Positions 9,291 to 17,916 of a stretch of DNA of 44,023 nucleotides are shown piece by piece (positions within the stretch are counted from its first letter, which is position 1; the number at the start of each line of letters is the position of its first letter). The stretch comes from Granulosicoccus sp. (lineage in GTDB: Bacteria > Pseudomonadota > Gammaproteobacteria > Granulosicoccales > Granulosicoccaceae), in assembly GCA_023301795.1 (NCBI GenBank), contig JALZVU010000069.1:1-44023 (forward strand), in the 5' to 3' direction. A program made the translations under genes and the position numbers. The notes beneath the pieces were generated by a model. That model was not told where the DNA came from. It ran no database searches and was given only the letters and a program-made list of their open reading frames with translations.

Positions 9291-9329
9291 AAAATCACAA
9301 AATCACATCGCTACCAGCTATGTGTTATG
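9291..9329 (+). promoter_or_regulatory. Candidate operator ahead of the first DeoR gene
   Basis: Immediately upstream of the regulator gene the 8-mer AAAATCAC occurs twice in tandem (9291-9298 and 9299-9306), followed by an ACAT...ATGT inverted pair up to the start codon. The AAATCAC half-site and the 8-mer TGTGTTAT (from 9321) recur in the ery divergent promoter near 20151-20188, which suggests shared regulation. Inference only. Confidence 0.3.
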
Positions 9330-10136
9330 TTGAATGTTACCAATATCACTCTAGCTCGGAATATCGTGTTGAAAGCTGATTCTCGGCGCCAAAAGATCGT
9401 TGAGTTGCTAGTAACAGAGGGCAGCGCCTCGCTGAATAGACTAGCCCAACACTTCGATGTCTCTATCATGACTATTCATAGAGATCTCGACGCTCTTGAG
9501 TCTCAGGGGTTGCTGCGCAAGCAACGCGGTGGCGCGACGGTAAAATCAAGCCTACAGTTCGAAAGCGATTTTCGCTATCGCGTGCAGATGTCGGCCAATG
9601 AAAAACGCAGCATTGCGCAGCGCGCTGCTGAATTCATCGAACCGGGCATGAGCGTCATGCTTGATGATGGCTCTACCTCTTTGGCGATTGCACCCTTTTT
9701 GATCGATAAAGCCCCCTTGACCATTATTACCAATAATCTTTCAGTAATTTCTGACCTAGGCGGCATTACGGGAATCACCGTGCTTGCGCTAGGCGGTACC
9801 TACTCAAAAAAATTCAATGGTTTCTTTGGCATATTGACTGAAAGCGCAATCGATGATCTACGCGCAGACGTCGCTTTCTTGTCCAGTTCTGCAGCTGACC
9901 CAGCATCCGCCTTTCATCAGGATCTGGAGGTAGTGGCGGTGAAGCGCCGTATGATCAAATCTTCGGCTCGCCGCTATTTAATTGTTGATCATCATAAATT
10001 TGAACGCACCGCGCTTTACTTCCTCGCCAAGCTAAGCGAATTTGATGGTGTAATCACAAACAGAGAACTGACGAGCTCTAACGCTGAGGCTCTGCAAAAC
10101 AATGGCATTTCACTTTATTATGCAGGTGACAATTGA
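9327..10136 (+). CDS. DeoR/GlpR family transcriptional regulator of the polyol locus
   Basis: A 269-residue DeoR-family repressor. The N-terminal winged helix-turn-helix (about residues 20-65) contains SRRQKIVELL and the family hallmark IMTIHRDLDALESQGLLRK. The C-terminal sugar-phosphate sensor domain (about 85-260) contains IEPGMSVMLDDGSTSLAI and LTIITNNLSVI. It heads a rightward set with EryH and EryI, and its stop is just upstream of the eryH start, so it probably controls erythritol genes through a phosphorylated intermediate. Codons GTG 9366 and TTG 9369 are possible alternative starts just before the HTH. A second, distinct DeoR regulator is encoded at 14804-15661. Brucella EryD fills the analogous role. 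Confidence 0.88.
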   Translation: MLNVTNITLARNIVLKADSRRQKIVELLVTEGSASLNRLAQHFDVSIMTIHRDLDALESQGLLRKQRGGATVKSSLQFESDFRYRVQMSANEKRSIAQRAAEFIEPGMSVMLDDGSTSLAIAPFLIDKAPLTIITNNLSVISDLGGITGITVLALGGTYSKKFNGFFGILTESAIDDLRADVAFLSSSAADPASAFHQDLEVVAVKRRMIKSSARRYLIVDHHKFERTALYFLAKLSEFDGVITNRELTSSNAEALQNNGISLYYAGDN

Positions 10137-10138
10137 GT

Positions 10139-10909
10139 ATGATCGACACCAAGAAGTTCTGGGTTGGCACCAGCTGGAAAATGAACAAGACACTGGCTGA
10201 GGCTGAAGGCTTTGCAACTGCATTGGCCACAACACAAGCTGAGCCAGCCATTCAACGCTTTATCATTCCTGCTTTTACAGCCGTTAGGCAGGTCAAGACG
10301 TTATTGGCAAACACCGACATAAAGGTAGGTGCTCAAAATATGCATTGGGCTGACGATGGGGCATGGACGGGTGAAATATCGCCATCAATGCTCACTGACT
10401 GCTCTGTCGATATCGTTGAGTTAGGACATTCCGAACGTCGCACCTATTTTGGTGAAACCAATGAGTCCGTAGGCTTGAAAACCGAGTCTGCGGTGCGTCA
10501 TGGCCTTATACCGTTAATCTGTTTGGGAGAAACGGCCGACGAAAAATCTACTGGGCGCGCCACCGAAATTCTTCGAAGACAAGTTGAGGCTGCGCTGGAG
10601 CGCTTAAGCGTGCAGCAGCATCAAGCCCCCATATTGCTGGCCTATGAGCCAGTATGGGCTATCGGTGCACACGGCAAACCAGCAACGCCCGAATACGCCG
10701 ATGAACAGCAGGCAAACATCATTGACGCGGCTGAAAACATTGTCGGTCGCGCATTGCCTTGCCTTTATGGAGGGAGCGTAAATCCTGACAACTGTACAGA
10801 GCTTACTAAGTGCCCCCATATTAATGGTTTGTTCATTGGTCGCTCTGCATGGCAGGTTGAGGGGTATCTGGACATCCTTTCCCGATGCAGGTCAGCTTTG
10901 ACAAACTAG
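10139..10909 (+). CDS. eryH: EryH: D-3-tetrulose-4-phosphate isomerase (TpiA2-type TIM homologue)
   Basis: A 256-residue TIM-barrel isomerase of the triosephosphate isomerase family. Catalytic residues are all present: Lys in TSWKMNK, His in ELGHSERR, Glu in AYEPVWAIG, plus the phosphate-binding YGGSVNPDN. The usual Asn of the NWKMN motif is Ser here, as I recall for the TpiA2/EryH subfamily. In Brucella, EryH moves the carbonyl of D-3-tetrulose 4-phosphate to give D-erythrulose 4-phosphate. ATG 10139 is preferred because AGGTGA lies nine bases ahead; a TTG at 10133 is only three bases from it. It follows the DeoR gene without a gap, and EryI follows. A housekeeping TpiA role is possible but unlikely in this setting. 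Confidence 0.88.
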   Translation: MIDTKKFWVGTSWKMNKTLAEAEGFATALATTQAEPAIQRFIIPAFTAVRQVKTLLANTDIKVGAQNMHWADDGAWTGEISPSMLTDCSVDIVELGHSERRTYFGETNESVGLKTESAVRHGLIPLICLGETADEKSTGRATEILRRQVEAALERLSVQQHQAPILLAYEPVWAIGAHGKPATPEYADEQQANIIDAAENIVGRALPCLYGGSVNPDNCTELTKCPHINGLFIGRSAWQVEGYLDILSRCRSALTN

Positions 10910-11032
10910 GCATCTTAGAAATAAATAAAATACAAACACAGCAGTAGCTGTCACATACCAATATCAGTACCGAATTACGAATCAGCACCATAGACATACA
11001 ACAATCAACCGAGTCTAACAAAGGTTAATACT

Positions 11033-11494
11033 ATGAGAATCGCGATTGCAGGTGATAGCGCTGGAGCGGCTATGGCAGAATCACTGGCCAAGCACCTGAG
11101 TGGCCGGGATGGTCTACAAGTGTTCGACGTCAGTAGCCCACCTGAAGGTTCTGAGAGCTATTATGCTGAGCTGGCAGACCGTGTTGCCAGTGCTGTACTG
11201 AACGGCAGCTATGATCGTGCCATCCTTTGCTGCGGCACTGGCATAGGCGTCTGCCTGTCAGCTAACAAGGTACCAGGCATTCGAGCAGCACAAACGCACG
11301 ATACCTATTCAGCACAGCGTGCTGCCCTGTCAAACAACGCCCAGATAATCACCATGGGTGCGCGTGTCATTGGCGCTGAGCTTGCCAATACAATTGCCGA
11401 TGCTTTTATAGCCTGTAATTTCGATCCTGAAGGTCGTTCCGCAGCAAATGTCGATGCTATCAATGCACTCGATGCTAAGTATCATGACCAATAG
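11033..11494 (+). CDS. eryI: EryI: D-erythrose-4-phosphate isomerase (RpiB/LacAB family)
   Basis: A 153-residue RpiB/LacAB family sugar-phosphate isomerase. Motifs are the N-terminal [27 protein letters not shown] (active-site Cys and anion hole), the [15 protein letters not shown] stretch, and TMGARVIG. In the Brucella erythritol route, EryI converts D-erythrulose 4-phosphate to D-erythrose 4-phosphate, which enters the pentose phosphate pathway. ATG 11033 is preceded by AAAGG. It lies 123 bp after eryH and converges with the GlpD-like gene, whose stop is only 24 bp away. A ribose-5-phosphate isomerase B function is the alternative; the neighbouring EryA, EryB, EryC and EryH argue for the tetrose role. 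Confidence 0.85.
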   Translation: MRIAIAGDSAGAAMAESLAKHLSGRDGLQVFDVSSPPEGSESYYAELADRVASAVLNGSYDRAILCCGTGIGVCLSANKVPGIRAAQTHDTYSAQRAALSNNAQIITMGARVIGAELANTIADAFIACNFDPEGRSAANVDAINALDAKYHDQ

Positions 11495-11517
11495 CCAGCT
11501 TTTATATTCTTCTCTGT

Positions 11518-13221
11518 TCACAAATGCATTCGATGTTTCTCGGCAAGTTGTTGAACGACATCTTCCATCTCTTGACGGGTACGCTCGGCACCCCAGCCAA
11601 GGGCGGCGTCTGCAACAGTCGATATCTGTTCCAGATCATAAGCTGTCAACGACCCGGTTATCGCTAGCGTTGTTCGTCTTAGAATGACATCAAGCAAATG
11701 CTCAACACATTCATTTTTTACTATGTAATCAAGTTCTGCGAAACTATAATGACTAGAGTCTCGCAGACGCACGTCGTCGCTCCACGGCCCCCGGTGGTGT
11801 GCAATAAGTAATGCACTAGTACCATACCGTTCTAATAACTGTACAACACGATCTTCTGCCAATCCGGTTTTGGCGGTAGCCTCATTCATCCATTGTTTAC
11901 GTGCGGCTGTATTTTGCGGAAATCCCCTGCCCCCACCAATGGGCAATGATTGTGTACTCATGACACGAGGACGCGCCAGTCTCTCCAGGATGACATCGGC
12001 AACCTCTTCAGCAAAACCACGAAACGTTGTCCATTTTCCACCTATCAGCGAAATAATCGGAAAGGCACGCTGGGTGTCCGCTTCAGCCACTGGCGCAGAA
12101 TGATCTCGGCTAATCAGGCCAGGTATGGATGCATTGCTCGCTGGCAGCGGCCGAATTCCACTATACGCATAGACCACCTGAGTGGCTTCAAACTGCAGCT
12201 CAGGCAGTAGCGCTCTTACACTATCCAGGAAATAGTCAACTTCCTCTGGCTCGCAGTACACCGCGTCAGGATCATCAGCTGCCGTGTCGGTCGAGCCCAC
12301 CATCGCAAGCCCAAGGTATTCGAATACTAGACAGATTCGGCCATCATCCGCTTCAAAATAGATCATCCTACCTGCCAGGCTTTGTACAAGCTCATCATGC
12401 TTCAACAGGATATGAGAACCCTTGGTACCTCCTATCATTTTCGAAGGAGCCCCCAGCACTGAGTTGACCTGATCAATCCATGGGCCAGCAGCATTCACCA
12501 CAATGCGCGGGCGCACTGTAAACGGTTCACACTCATGGGTTTTAAATTCTATTAATTCACCCTTGCATTGTTGGATTGAGGTGTAGTTCACCGCCGCAGA
12601 TAATGTATTGGCAATAAGGCCATCCGTAATCAATTCAAGAACAAGCCGCTCGGGATGGATAATTGTTGCGTCGTGATAGACACCAGCGGCGACAATTGAA
12701 GAGGTAATAGCAGGCATTTCCTGCAATGCCCGCTTTCGCCCTAACAGACGGTGACGCGGCATGACACGATGTCGCGAACCGTAAAAATCGTACATTGCCA
12801 AGCCAATCTTGATCAGAACAGCTCCCCGGCTACGAGGCGCAGTGGTTGATCCGAATAACGTGCGCAATGCCGCGAAAATACCTCGAGTCCAGGAAAATAC
12901 AGGAATCAATGTCTCAAGGGGCTTAACCAAATGTGCTGCGTTCTTGAGCAACAGATTTCGCTCAAGGGTAGATTGAGCCACCAGACCAAGCTCTCCGGTT
13001 TCCAGGTACTTGAGCCCTCCATGGATCAATCGGGAGGGGGCGGCACTAGTACCACCTCCAAAGTCACCCTTCTCCACCAGCAGACAAGTGACTCCCTGCA
13101 AACATAAATCACGGAACAAACCGACACCATTAATGCCACCACCGATAATGACAACATCAACTTCATGCTCGTGATCTGGAGCAATAATAGATCGTGCCCC
13201 AAACAACTGGTTTTTTTTCAT
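11518..13221 (-). CDS. GlpD-like FAD-dependent polyol-phosphate dehydrogenase (second copy)
   Basis: A 567-residue member of the FAD glycerol-3-phosphate dehydrogenase family. The N-terminal FAD-binding motif is VVIIGGGINGVG, followed by VEKGDFGGGTSAAPSRL and LIHGGLKYLETGE, the flavin/substrate region of the GlpA/GlpD group. Mid-protein NAAGPWIDQVN and GTKGSHILL, and LIGGKWTTFRGFAEE, are also family hallmarks. It should oxidise a polyol phosphate next to the phosphate carbon and pass electrons to the quinone pool. It starts at ATG 13221, overlapping the kinase stop by four bases (ATGA), so kinase and dehydrogenase are translationally coupled. It is clearly divergent from the EryB at 21877-23388. 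The substrate is unknown: threitol phosphate, ribitol phosphate or glycerol 3-phosphate are all possible. Confidence 0.85.
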   Translation of the reverse strand: MKKNQLFGARSIIAPDHEHEVDVVIIGGGINGVGLFRDLCLQGVTCLLVEKGDFGGGTSAAPSRLIHGGLKYLETGELGLVAQSTLERNLLLKNAAHLVKPLETLIPVFSWTRGIFAALRTLFGSTTAPRSRGAVLIKIGLAMYDFYGSRHRVMPRHRLLGRKRALQEMPAITSSIVAAGVYHDATIIHPERLVLELITDGLIANTLSAAVNYTSIQQCKGELIEFKTHECEPFTVRPRIVVNAAGPWIDQVNSVLGAPSKMIGGTKGSHILLKHDELVQSLAGRMIYFEADDGRICLVFEYLGLAMVGSTDTAADDPDAVYCEPEEVDYFLDSVRALLPELQFEATQVVYAYSGIRPLPASNASIPGLISRDHSAPVAEADTQRAFPIISLIGGKWTTFRGFAEEVADVILERLARPRVMSTQSLPIGGGRGFPQNTAARKQWMNEATAKTGLAEDRVVQLLERYGTSALLIAHHRGPWSDDVRLRDSSHYSFAELDYIVKNECVEHLLDVILRRTTLAITGSLTAYDLEQISTVADAALGWGAERTRQEMEDVVQQLAEKHRMHL

Positions 13222-14741
13222 GACACGGGATCCGCCAGACTCTCGATGTGTGGCCATTGCGCTTGAAGTGTCTGCGCAAGGCTTGTAAATATCGAAAAGC
13301 GCTTATTGTAAACTTCAGTTCTTGCACTGTCTGGCTGAAATAACCGCGCATCAGTATCAAACAAACGCGGACCATTGTGCACAGATGGGTATATTCCGAC
13401 AGCCGTACCCGCACAGATTGCTGCACCATAAGCTGCAGGCTCATCGCACGATGTGACCAGCACAGGCAGCCCAAGAACATCGGCAAACATCTGAGCAAAA
13501 GTCGTATTTCTCGATCCACCGCCTGTGAGCCGAACTTCGCGGAAATCAAAACTATCGTGAAGAGCTTCAACGTGGGTACGATGGTTAAAGCTAATCCCTT
13601 CTAGCACAGCTTTCAGCATATCGCCGCGATCATGCCAGCCGCGCAATCCTATAAAACTGCCACTGGCAACATCACCAAACGGCGAGCCAAAAAGATAAGG
13701 ATGAAAGAGTACAGTGGATGACCTGTGCATTGCCTGTTCGATTTCCTGCCCCAACAGTACGTGGATTGATTGTTGATTAGCGCATGCAATATCTTGTTCC
13801 AGACGACAAAAGGTATCGACAAACCAGTCATAATTTGCAGTTGATGCTGGGGAGATGGCCATGTGATTCCAGCGCGTTGGTTCAATCGCGCTACGACACA
13901 TCCAGCGCTGATCAATATGTGGTGTGGTATCAACTATTTCATTGATCGAATAGGTACCGGCAACAATACTCAACACATGATCATCGTGGCCACCCACACC
14001 TAATGCTGAAGCTGTGACATCGTGCAATCCGCTGGCAACAGGAAGGCCCGCAACAAGCCCAGTTAATTCGGCAGCCTCAACCGTCACATGTCCGATCACT
14101 TGGGCAGAATGCGTTACCGGTGGCAATGCATCGAACAAGCCTTCAAGCTCGTAAAGCTCCATTGCCAGCCGGGAGTAAGACTGAGAATGAACATCAGTGA
14201 AGGAGGCGCTAGCTTCGGTACGATCGGTTCCAATCGAACCACTGAGACAATAACGTAGCCAGTCTTTGCAACTCAGGATGTGCGCAATCTGGCGATAGCG
14301 CGTTGGCTCATGTTCTTGGATCCAGGCCAGTAATGCCGAGGGTGCTGAGACGTGAGGCACCTGCCCTGTTAAAGAGAGAGCCTTCTCAAAAACAAGTCCT
14401 GTTGACCAGCGTTCGATAATACCGCCGGCACGACTATCAAGCGACAGAATACCTGGACCTAGCGGTTGATTATGTTTATCAAGTAAGTAGAGCCCATCAC
14501 CGTGTGCAGTCGCGGCAACCGCCTTGATATCATCTGATGGCCTACCACTCAGAGCAAGCGCCTCCCTGATAGCCGCCGCTGTTTCCAGCCAGAGCACAGA
14601 CATATCGCGCTCAACATGCCTAGGTTGCGGCATTGACTGAGGTGTCCTGCGGCGGGCGACTGATAACTGCGTCCCGTCAACATCAAAGATCACAGCTTTG
14701 GTGACGGTGAGCCCATTGTCGATCCCGAGTAAGCTTGGCAT
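13218..14741 (-). CDS. FGGY-family carbohydrate kinase, LyxK-like (second polyol kinase)
   Basis: A 507-residue two-domain FGGY kinase. The first ATP-phosphate loop is GIDNGLTVTKAVIFD, then AATAHGDGLYLLD, SCKDWLRYCLSG and, in the second domain, VRLTGGGSRNTTFAQMFADV with DEPAAYGAAICAG (adenosine region). The overall pattern resembles L-xylulose/3-keto-L-gulonate kinase (LyxK) more than EryA, with which it shares the family but few signature stretches. It presumably phosphorylates the polyol brought in by the ABC transporter encoded upstream, for the coupled GlpD-like dehydrogenase downstream (ATGA overlap). ATG 14741 is the only good start. The substrate cannot be read from sequence. Confidence 0.87.
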   Translation of the reverse strand: MPSLLGIDNGLTVTKAVIFDVDGTQLSVARRRTPQSMPQPRHVERDMSVLWLETAAAIREALALSGRPSDDIKAVAATAHGDGLYLLDKHNQPLGPGILSLDSRAGGIIERWSTGLVFEKALSLTGQVPHVSAPSALLAWIQEHEPTRYRQIAHILSCKDWLRYCLSGSIGTDRTEASASFTDVHSQSYSRLAMELYELEGLFDALPPVTHSAQVIGHVTVEAAELTGLVAGLPVASGLHDVTASALGVGGHDDHVLSIVAGTYSINEIVDTTPHIDQRWMCRSAIEPTRWNHMAISPASTANYDWFVDTFCRLEQDIACANQQSIHVLLGQEIEQAMHRSSTVLFHPYLFGSPFGDVASGSFIGLRGWHDRGDMLKAVLEGISFNHRTHVEALHDSFDFREVRLTGGGSRNTTFAQMFADVLGLPVLVTSCDEPAAYGAAICAGTAVGIYPSVHNGPRLFDTDARLFQPDSARTEVYNKRFSIFTSLAQTLQAQWPHIESLADPVS

Positions 14742-14803
14742 GTTCGCGTCTCGCTCCGTTTACTGGGTTACTGACCGACAATCCATGAAATTACTCGCCC
14801 AAG

Positions 14804-15661
14804 CTATTGTTCAGACAATTGCCGAGTAGATTCAAGCGGGCCGCTATTGACGGGGGCGACGACAATATTGATACCCTTATTACGCATGCGATTCAAGTGT
14901 TCAATAGGCGTTCCATCATCAAAAATGACAATATCAAAATCGCTTAGCGGCAGAAAACTATGCAATGCCCGTCGCTCAAGCTTAGAGTGATCCATTAGCA
15001 GGATGCGCCTGGACGCCGAATCAAACATGGCTTTCTTGCTTTCGATCATATCGGGTGATTGATGAAAACCGATGTCATCTGTAATAGCAGCCATTGACAT
15101 AATTAATGTATCTGCGCGTAAACCTGCTATTTCGTTGTTGGTCATATGCCCCATGAATGCGTTACACCAGCTGTAGTGCTGACCACCCAGTGCAAGCAAT
15201 GTCAGGTCACGTACATCTTTTAGCTCATTCATTAAAGTCAGAGAGTTTGTGATGACAGTCAACGGTACCTTCGAGGGCAGCAAAGCTGCCATCTGTAGCA
15301 CCGTCGTGGAGTCATCAAGAAAAATAGCGTGGCCAGGCTCCACATAATTCATTGCCATCTTTGCAATAGCGTATTTTTCAGTAGCCTGTCGACTGGAGCG
15401 GTAAACATCGCTAGCTTCTATCAGGCTGGTAGGTGCAGCGGAAGCTATACCACGGGACTTGCGTAACAATCCTCTATTAACCAACTCATCAAGATCACGA
15501 TGGATGGTCATTAAACTGATTTCGAAGCGTTCAGCCAGATCATCAATCCGCACTGAACCCTCACTCATCACAAGCTCAGCTATAGATTGCTGCCGTGTAA
15601 GTTGACGGGCCTGTCGATTATCAACCGGTAATACGTCGGGCTTTGGGGTATCAGTATTCAT
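14804..15661 (-). CDS. DeoR/GlpR family transcriptional regulator (second copy)
   Basis: A 285-residue DeoR-family regulator. The winged HTH (about residues 20-75) includes RQQSIAELV, VRIDDLAERFEISLMTIHRD and LVNRGLLRKSRG; the effector domain includes VEPGHAIFLDDSTTVLQ and LTVITNSLTLMNEL. It lies inside the leftward operon, between the sugar-binding-protein gene and the kinase, so it is probably auto-regulated through the operon promoter near 20109-20247. It is related to the regulator at 9327-10136 but clearly different, so the two may respond to different polyol phosphates. A C-terminal Ser/Glu-rich tail is of no obvious significance. Confidence 0.87.
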   Translation of the reverse strand: MNTDTPKPDVLPVDNRQARQLTRQQSIAELVMSEGSVRIDDLAERFEISLMTIHRDLDELVNRGLLRKSRGIASAAPTSLIEASDVYRSSRQATEKYAIAKMAMNYVEPGHAIFLDDSTTVLQMAALLPSKVPLTVITNSLTLMNELKDVRDLTLLALGGQHYSWCNAFMGHMTNNEIAGLRADTLIMSMAAITDDIGFHQSPDMIESKKAMFDSASRRILLMDHSKLERRALHSFLPLSDFDIVIFDDGTPIEHLNRMRNKGINIVVAPVNSGPLESTRQLSEQ

Positions 15662-15719
15662 GCAAACAAATTATTGATCTTCGATTTGCCTGTGAGCATT
15701 GTGCAGGTCGCATTACGAT

Positions 15720-15746
15720 GGGGAGTGCAGCTATGCTGCACTCCCC
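15720..15746. terminator. Perfect 12-bp stem with triloop after the binding-protein gene
   Basis: GGGGAGTGCAGC-TAT-GCTGCACTCCCC, a very stable hairpin 9-35 bp past the stop of the sugar-binding protein and upstream of the DeoR gene. No T-run follows on the transcribed (minus) strand. It may be a partial terminator or, more likely, a stem that protects the abundant binding-protein mRNA and lowers expression of the distal genes. Confidence 0.6.
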
Positions 15747-15754
15747 TCCTACGA

Positions 15755-16714
15755 TCACTCAGACAGCGTGAAAGGAGCTGTCATTTTATCTACATTTTCC
15801 GTTGTAATAAGCAGGCAATCGAATAACTGCTTTTCACTGTCAGCACCTGTTTCACCCGTTTTCAGGAACGAATCAGCTTGCATTACAGCTTCTCTGGCAA
15901 ATACCGCAACTGGCTGCAATACAGAATACTGCATGGTGCCTGCTTTGATCGCTGCTACTGCATCAGGAGAACCGTCGAAGCCGCCGACCTTCACCATGTC
16001 CAGCTTTCCCGCTTCCTTGAGAGCGGCGATAGCGCCTAGTGCCATTTCGTCGTTACCACTAATCACTCCGATAATATCAGGGTTGGCCTGCATCAGATTC
16101 TGCATCTTGTTGTAGCCCTCTGTTCGATTCCAGTTAGCTACTTCAGAACCTGCTTTTTCCAGATCCGGGTATTGGCTGAGCACCGTGTCGTAACCGTTTG
16201 AGCGAGTCGCCGCATTGTTATCAGACGGTGCACCAAAAAGCTCAACGTACTTCCCAGCATCTCCAACAGTCTCTACCCATTGCTGTGCTCCTAGCGCTGC
16301 ACCCTGTGCGTTATTCGATACCAACTGCGCAGTTGCAATGCCTTCTTCGTTGATTTCAGCGTTGACCAGAAAAACCGGAATGTTGGCTGCAACTGCTTTC
16401 TTGACTGCACCAATCGAACCACTGGCATCGGCAGGATCAAGAATGATCGCAACCGACTTGTTGGTTATTGCCGTATCGATCAAGTTGCTCTCTGCGTTTG
16501 TATCACCCTTGTGTGCACCCACAGTAGACTCATAGCCCAGCTCCTCTGCAGTAGCTGCAGCAACGTTGCCTTCAGTCAGCCAGTAAGGATTCGCAGGGTC
16601 GTTAACGATGATCGAGATAAGACCTTCGGCTGAGGCCGTGCTGGCAGCTCCGGCAAGTCCGAGAGCTGTCAGAGCGATGGCTGCATAGCGAATGATAGGT
16701 TTATGTTTGAACAT
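15755..16714 (-). CDS. Periplasmic sugar/polyol-binding protein of ABC transporter
   Basis: A 319-residue type I periplasmic binding protein (RbsB-like). A signal peptide (AAIALTALGLAGAASTASA) precedes the mature start EGLISIIVNDPANPYW, in which the NPYW motif binds the ligand in ribose/galactitol-type receptors. Later hallmarks are AIILDPADA, IGVISGNDEMALGAI and VGGFDGSPDAV. ATG 16714 is chosen for AAAGGA nine bases upstream and the immediate signal peptide; the frame stays open further upstream without one. It works with the permease and ATPase encoded just before it. The ligand is inferred from context to be erythritol or another short polyol; rhizobial EryG/Mpt systems are analogous. A stable hairpin follows the gene. 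Confidence 0.88.
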   Translation of the reverse strand: MFKHKPIIRYAAIALTALGLAGAASTASAEGLISIIVNDPANPYWLTEGNVAAATAEELGYESTVGAHKGDTNAESNLIDTAITNKSVAIILDPADASGSIGAVKKAVAANIPVFLVNAEINEEGIATAQLVSNNAQGAALGAQQWVETVGDAGKYVELFGAPSDNNAATRSNGYDTVLSQYPDLEKAGSEVANWNRTEGYNKMQNLMQANPDIIGVISGNDEMALGAIAALKEAGKLDMVKVGGFDGSPDAVAAIKAGTMQYSVLQPVAVFAREAVMQADSFLKTGETGADSEKQLFDCLLITTENVDKMTAPFTLSE

Positions 16715-16769
16715 GAAGTTTATTCCTTTAGATGGTGGGTTGTGCCGCCAGTCACCCGGCGATTTTCTC

Positions 16770-17888
16770 TTAAGCAGAATCAGCCGACTGCGCCTTGGCT
16801 CCCTGCGGTGGAGAATTGGGTTGAGGAGCTGAGGACTCCGGTTTTTTGGATTTCGCTGTGTATTGGACGCTGTTGAGCAGCACTGCCAGCACGATGACGG
16901 CGCCAGTGAAAACAGTTTGCCAGTAGGACGAAATTCCGATGATAACGAGCCCATCAGACAAAAAACCAATGACAAATGCACCCAGCAAAGTACCTTGAAC
17001 ACTGCCGCGACCTCCGGTCAGCGCAGCGCCTCCAATGACAACAGCAGCAATCGCTGTGAGTTCGTACGTTGTACCTGCCGTTGGACCCGCTGAGGTGAGT
17101 TGGGATGACAGGATAAGGCCAGCTATTGCGGCACAAATACCGGATAGCATGTAGACAGATACCTGTACCCCCTTAACGGGTACGCCAGATAGCTCTGCTG
17201 CACGCTCGTTACCGCCCGATGCATATAGCCAGCGACCAAAGGCTGTGCGACTTAGTACGAGACCGAAAATGAGCGCAATGACTGCCAGCAAGATCACACT
17301 GATGGGTACGCCGAACAAACGCTCAAAGCCAAGCCAATCAAACCCCGTGTTGCCTAGTTCAGGTTTGCCACCAAGGTTGTTATACGTTAGCCCGTTAGTC
17401 ATCAGCAAAGCCACCCCTCGGGCAACGTACAACACACCCAGCGTAGCCACAAACGCAGGCACCTTGAAGTACGCGATTAGTACGCCGTTTATCAATCCAA
17501 CGAAAGCACCCATTGCACACGTAAGCACCACCACCACCCAGAGTGACGGATAGAGCACAACTCCGAAAACATCGAGGGTAATGCCCTGCATGAGAAATCC
17601 GGCGAACACACCTGACAGCCCGAGCGTGGAACCTACCGACAAATCAATGCCGCCGTTCAATATAACCAGCAACATTCCAATGGCGAGAATGCCAAATATC
17701 GCAACGTGCGATGACATAACGAGGAAATTGTTCAGTGAAAAATAATTGGGCGACAAGATTGAAAACACAATAATGATGACAATCAATGCAAAGAAAGCAC
17801 GCCCTTCAAGCAATAATCTGATCAGATTGAAATCCTTACCTGCAGAATTGGCAGGCGTGGAAATTGTGTCTGTACTACTGTCACTCAT
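16770..17888 (-). CDS. Sugar/polyol ABC transporter permease (RbsC family)
   Basis: Inner-membrane permease of about 372 residues with roughly ten hydrophobic segments. Family marks include LSPNYFSLNNFLVMS, NGGIDLSVGSTLGLSG, PAFVATLGVLYVARG, and the EAA-like loop near GGAALTGGRGSVQGTLLGA. A hydrophilic Pro/Gln/Ala tail ends the protein. ATG 17888 has GGAG nine bases ahead; an ATG five codons earlier (17903) has no Shine-Dalgarno. It lies between the ATPase and binding-protein genes, and a single permease probably forms a homodimer. It should carry the polyol across the inner membrane. Confidence 0.9.
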   Translation of the reverse strand: MSDSSTDTISTPANSAGKDFNLIRLLLEGRAFFALIVIIIVFSILSPNYFSLNNFLVMSSHVAIFGILAIGMLLVILNGGIDLSVGSTLGLSGVFAGFLMQGITLDVFGVVLYPSLWVVVVLTCAMGAFVGLINGVLIAYFKVPAFVATLGVLYVARGVALLMTNGLTYNNLGGKPELGNTGFDWLGFERLFGVPISVILLAVIALIFGLVLSRTAFGRWLYASGGNERAAELSGVPVKGVQVSVYMLSGICAAIAGLILSSQLTSAGPTAGTTYELTAIAAVVIGGAALTGGRGSVQGTLLGAFVIGFLSDGLVIIGISSYWQTVFTGAVIVLAVLLNSVQYTAKSKKPESSAPQPNSPPQGAKAQSADSA

Positions 17889-17916
17889 CCGTCCAGGCTC
17901 CATAATTGTTGTCGTT

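Noticed and set aside
16715-17002. N-terminal extension of the sugar-binding protein
   Set aside because: It overlaps the permease gene, and the signal peptide begins exactly at 16714 behind AAAGGA.
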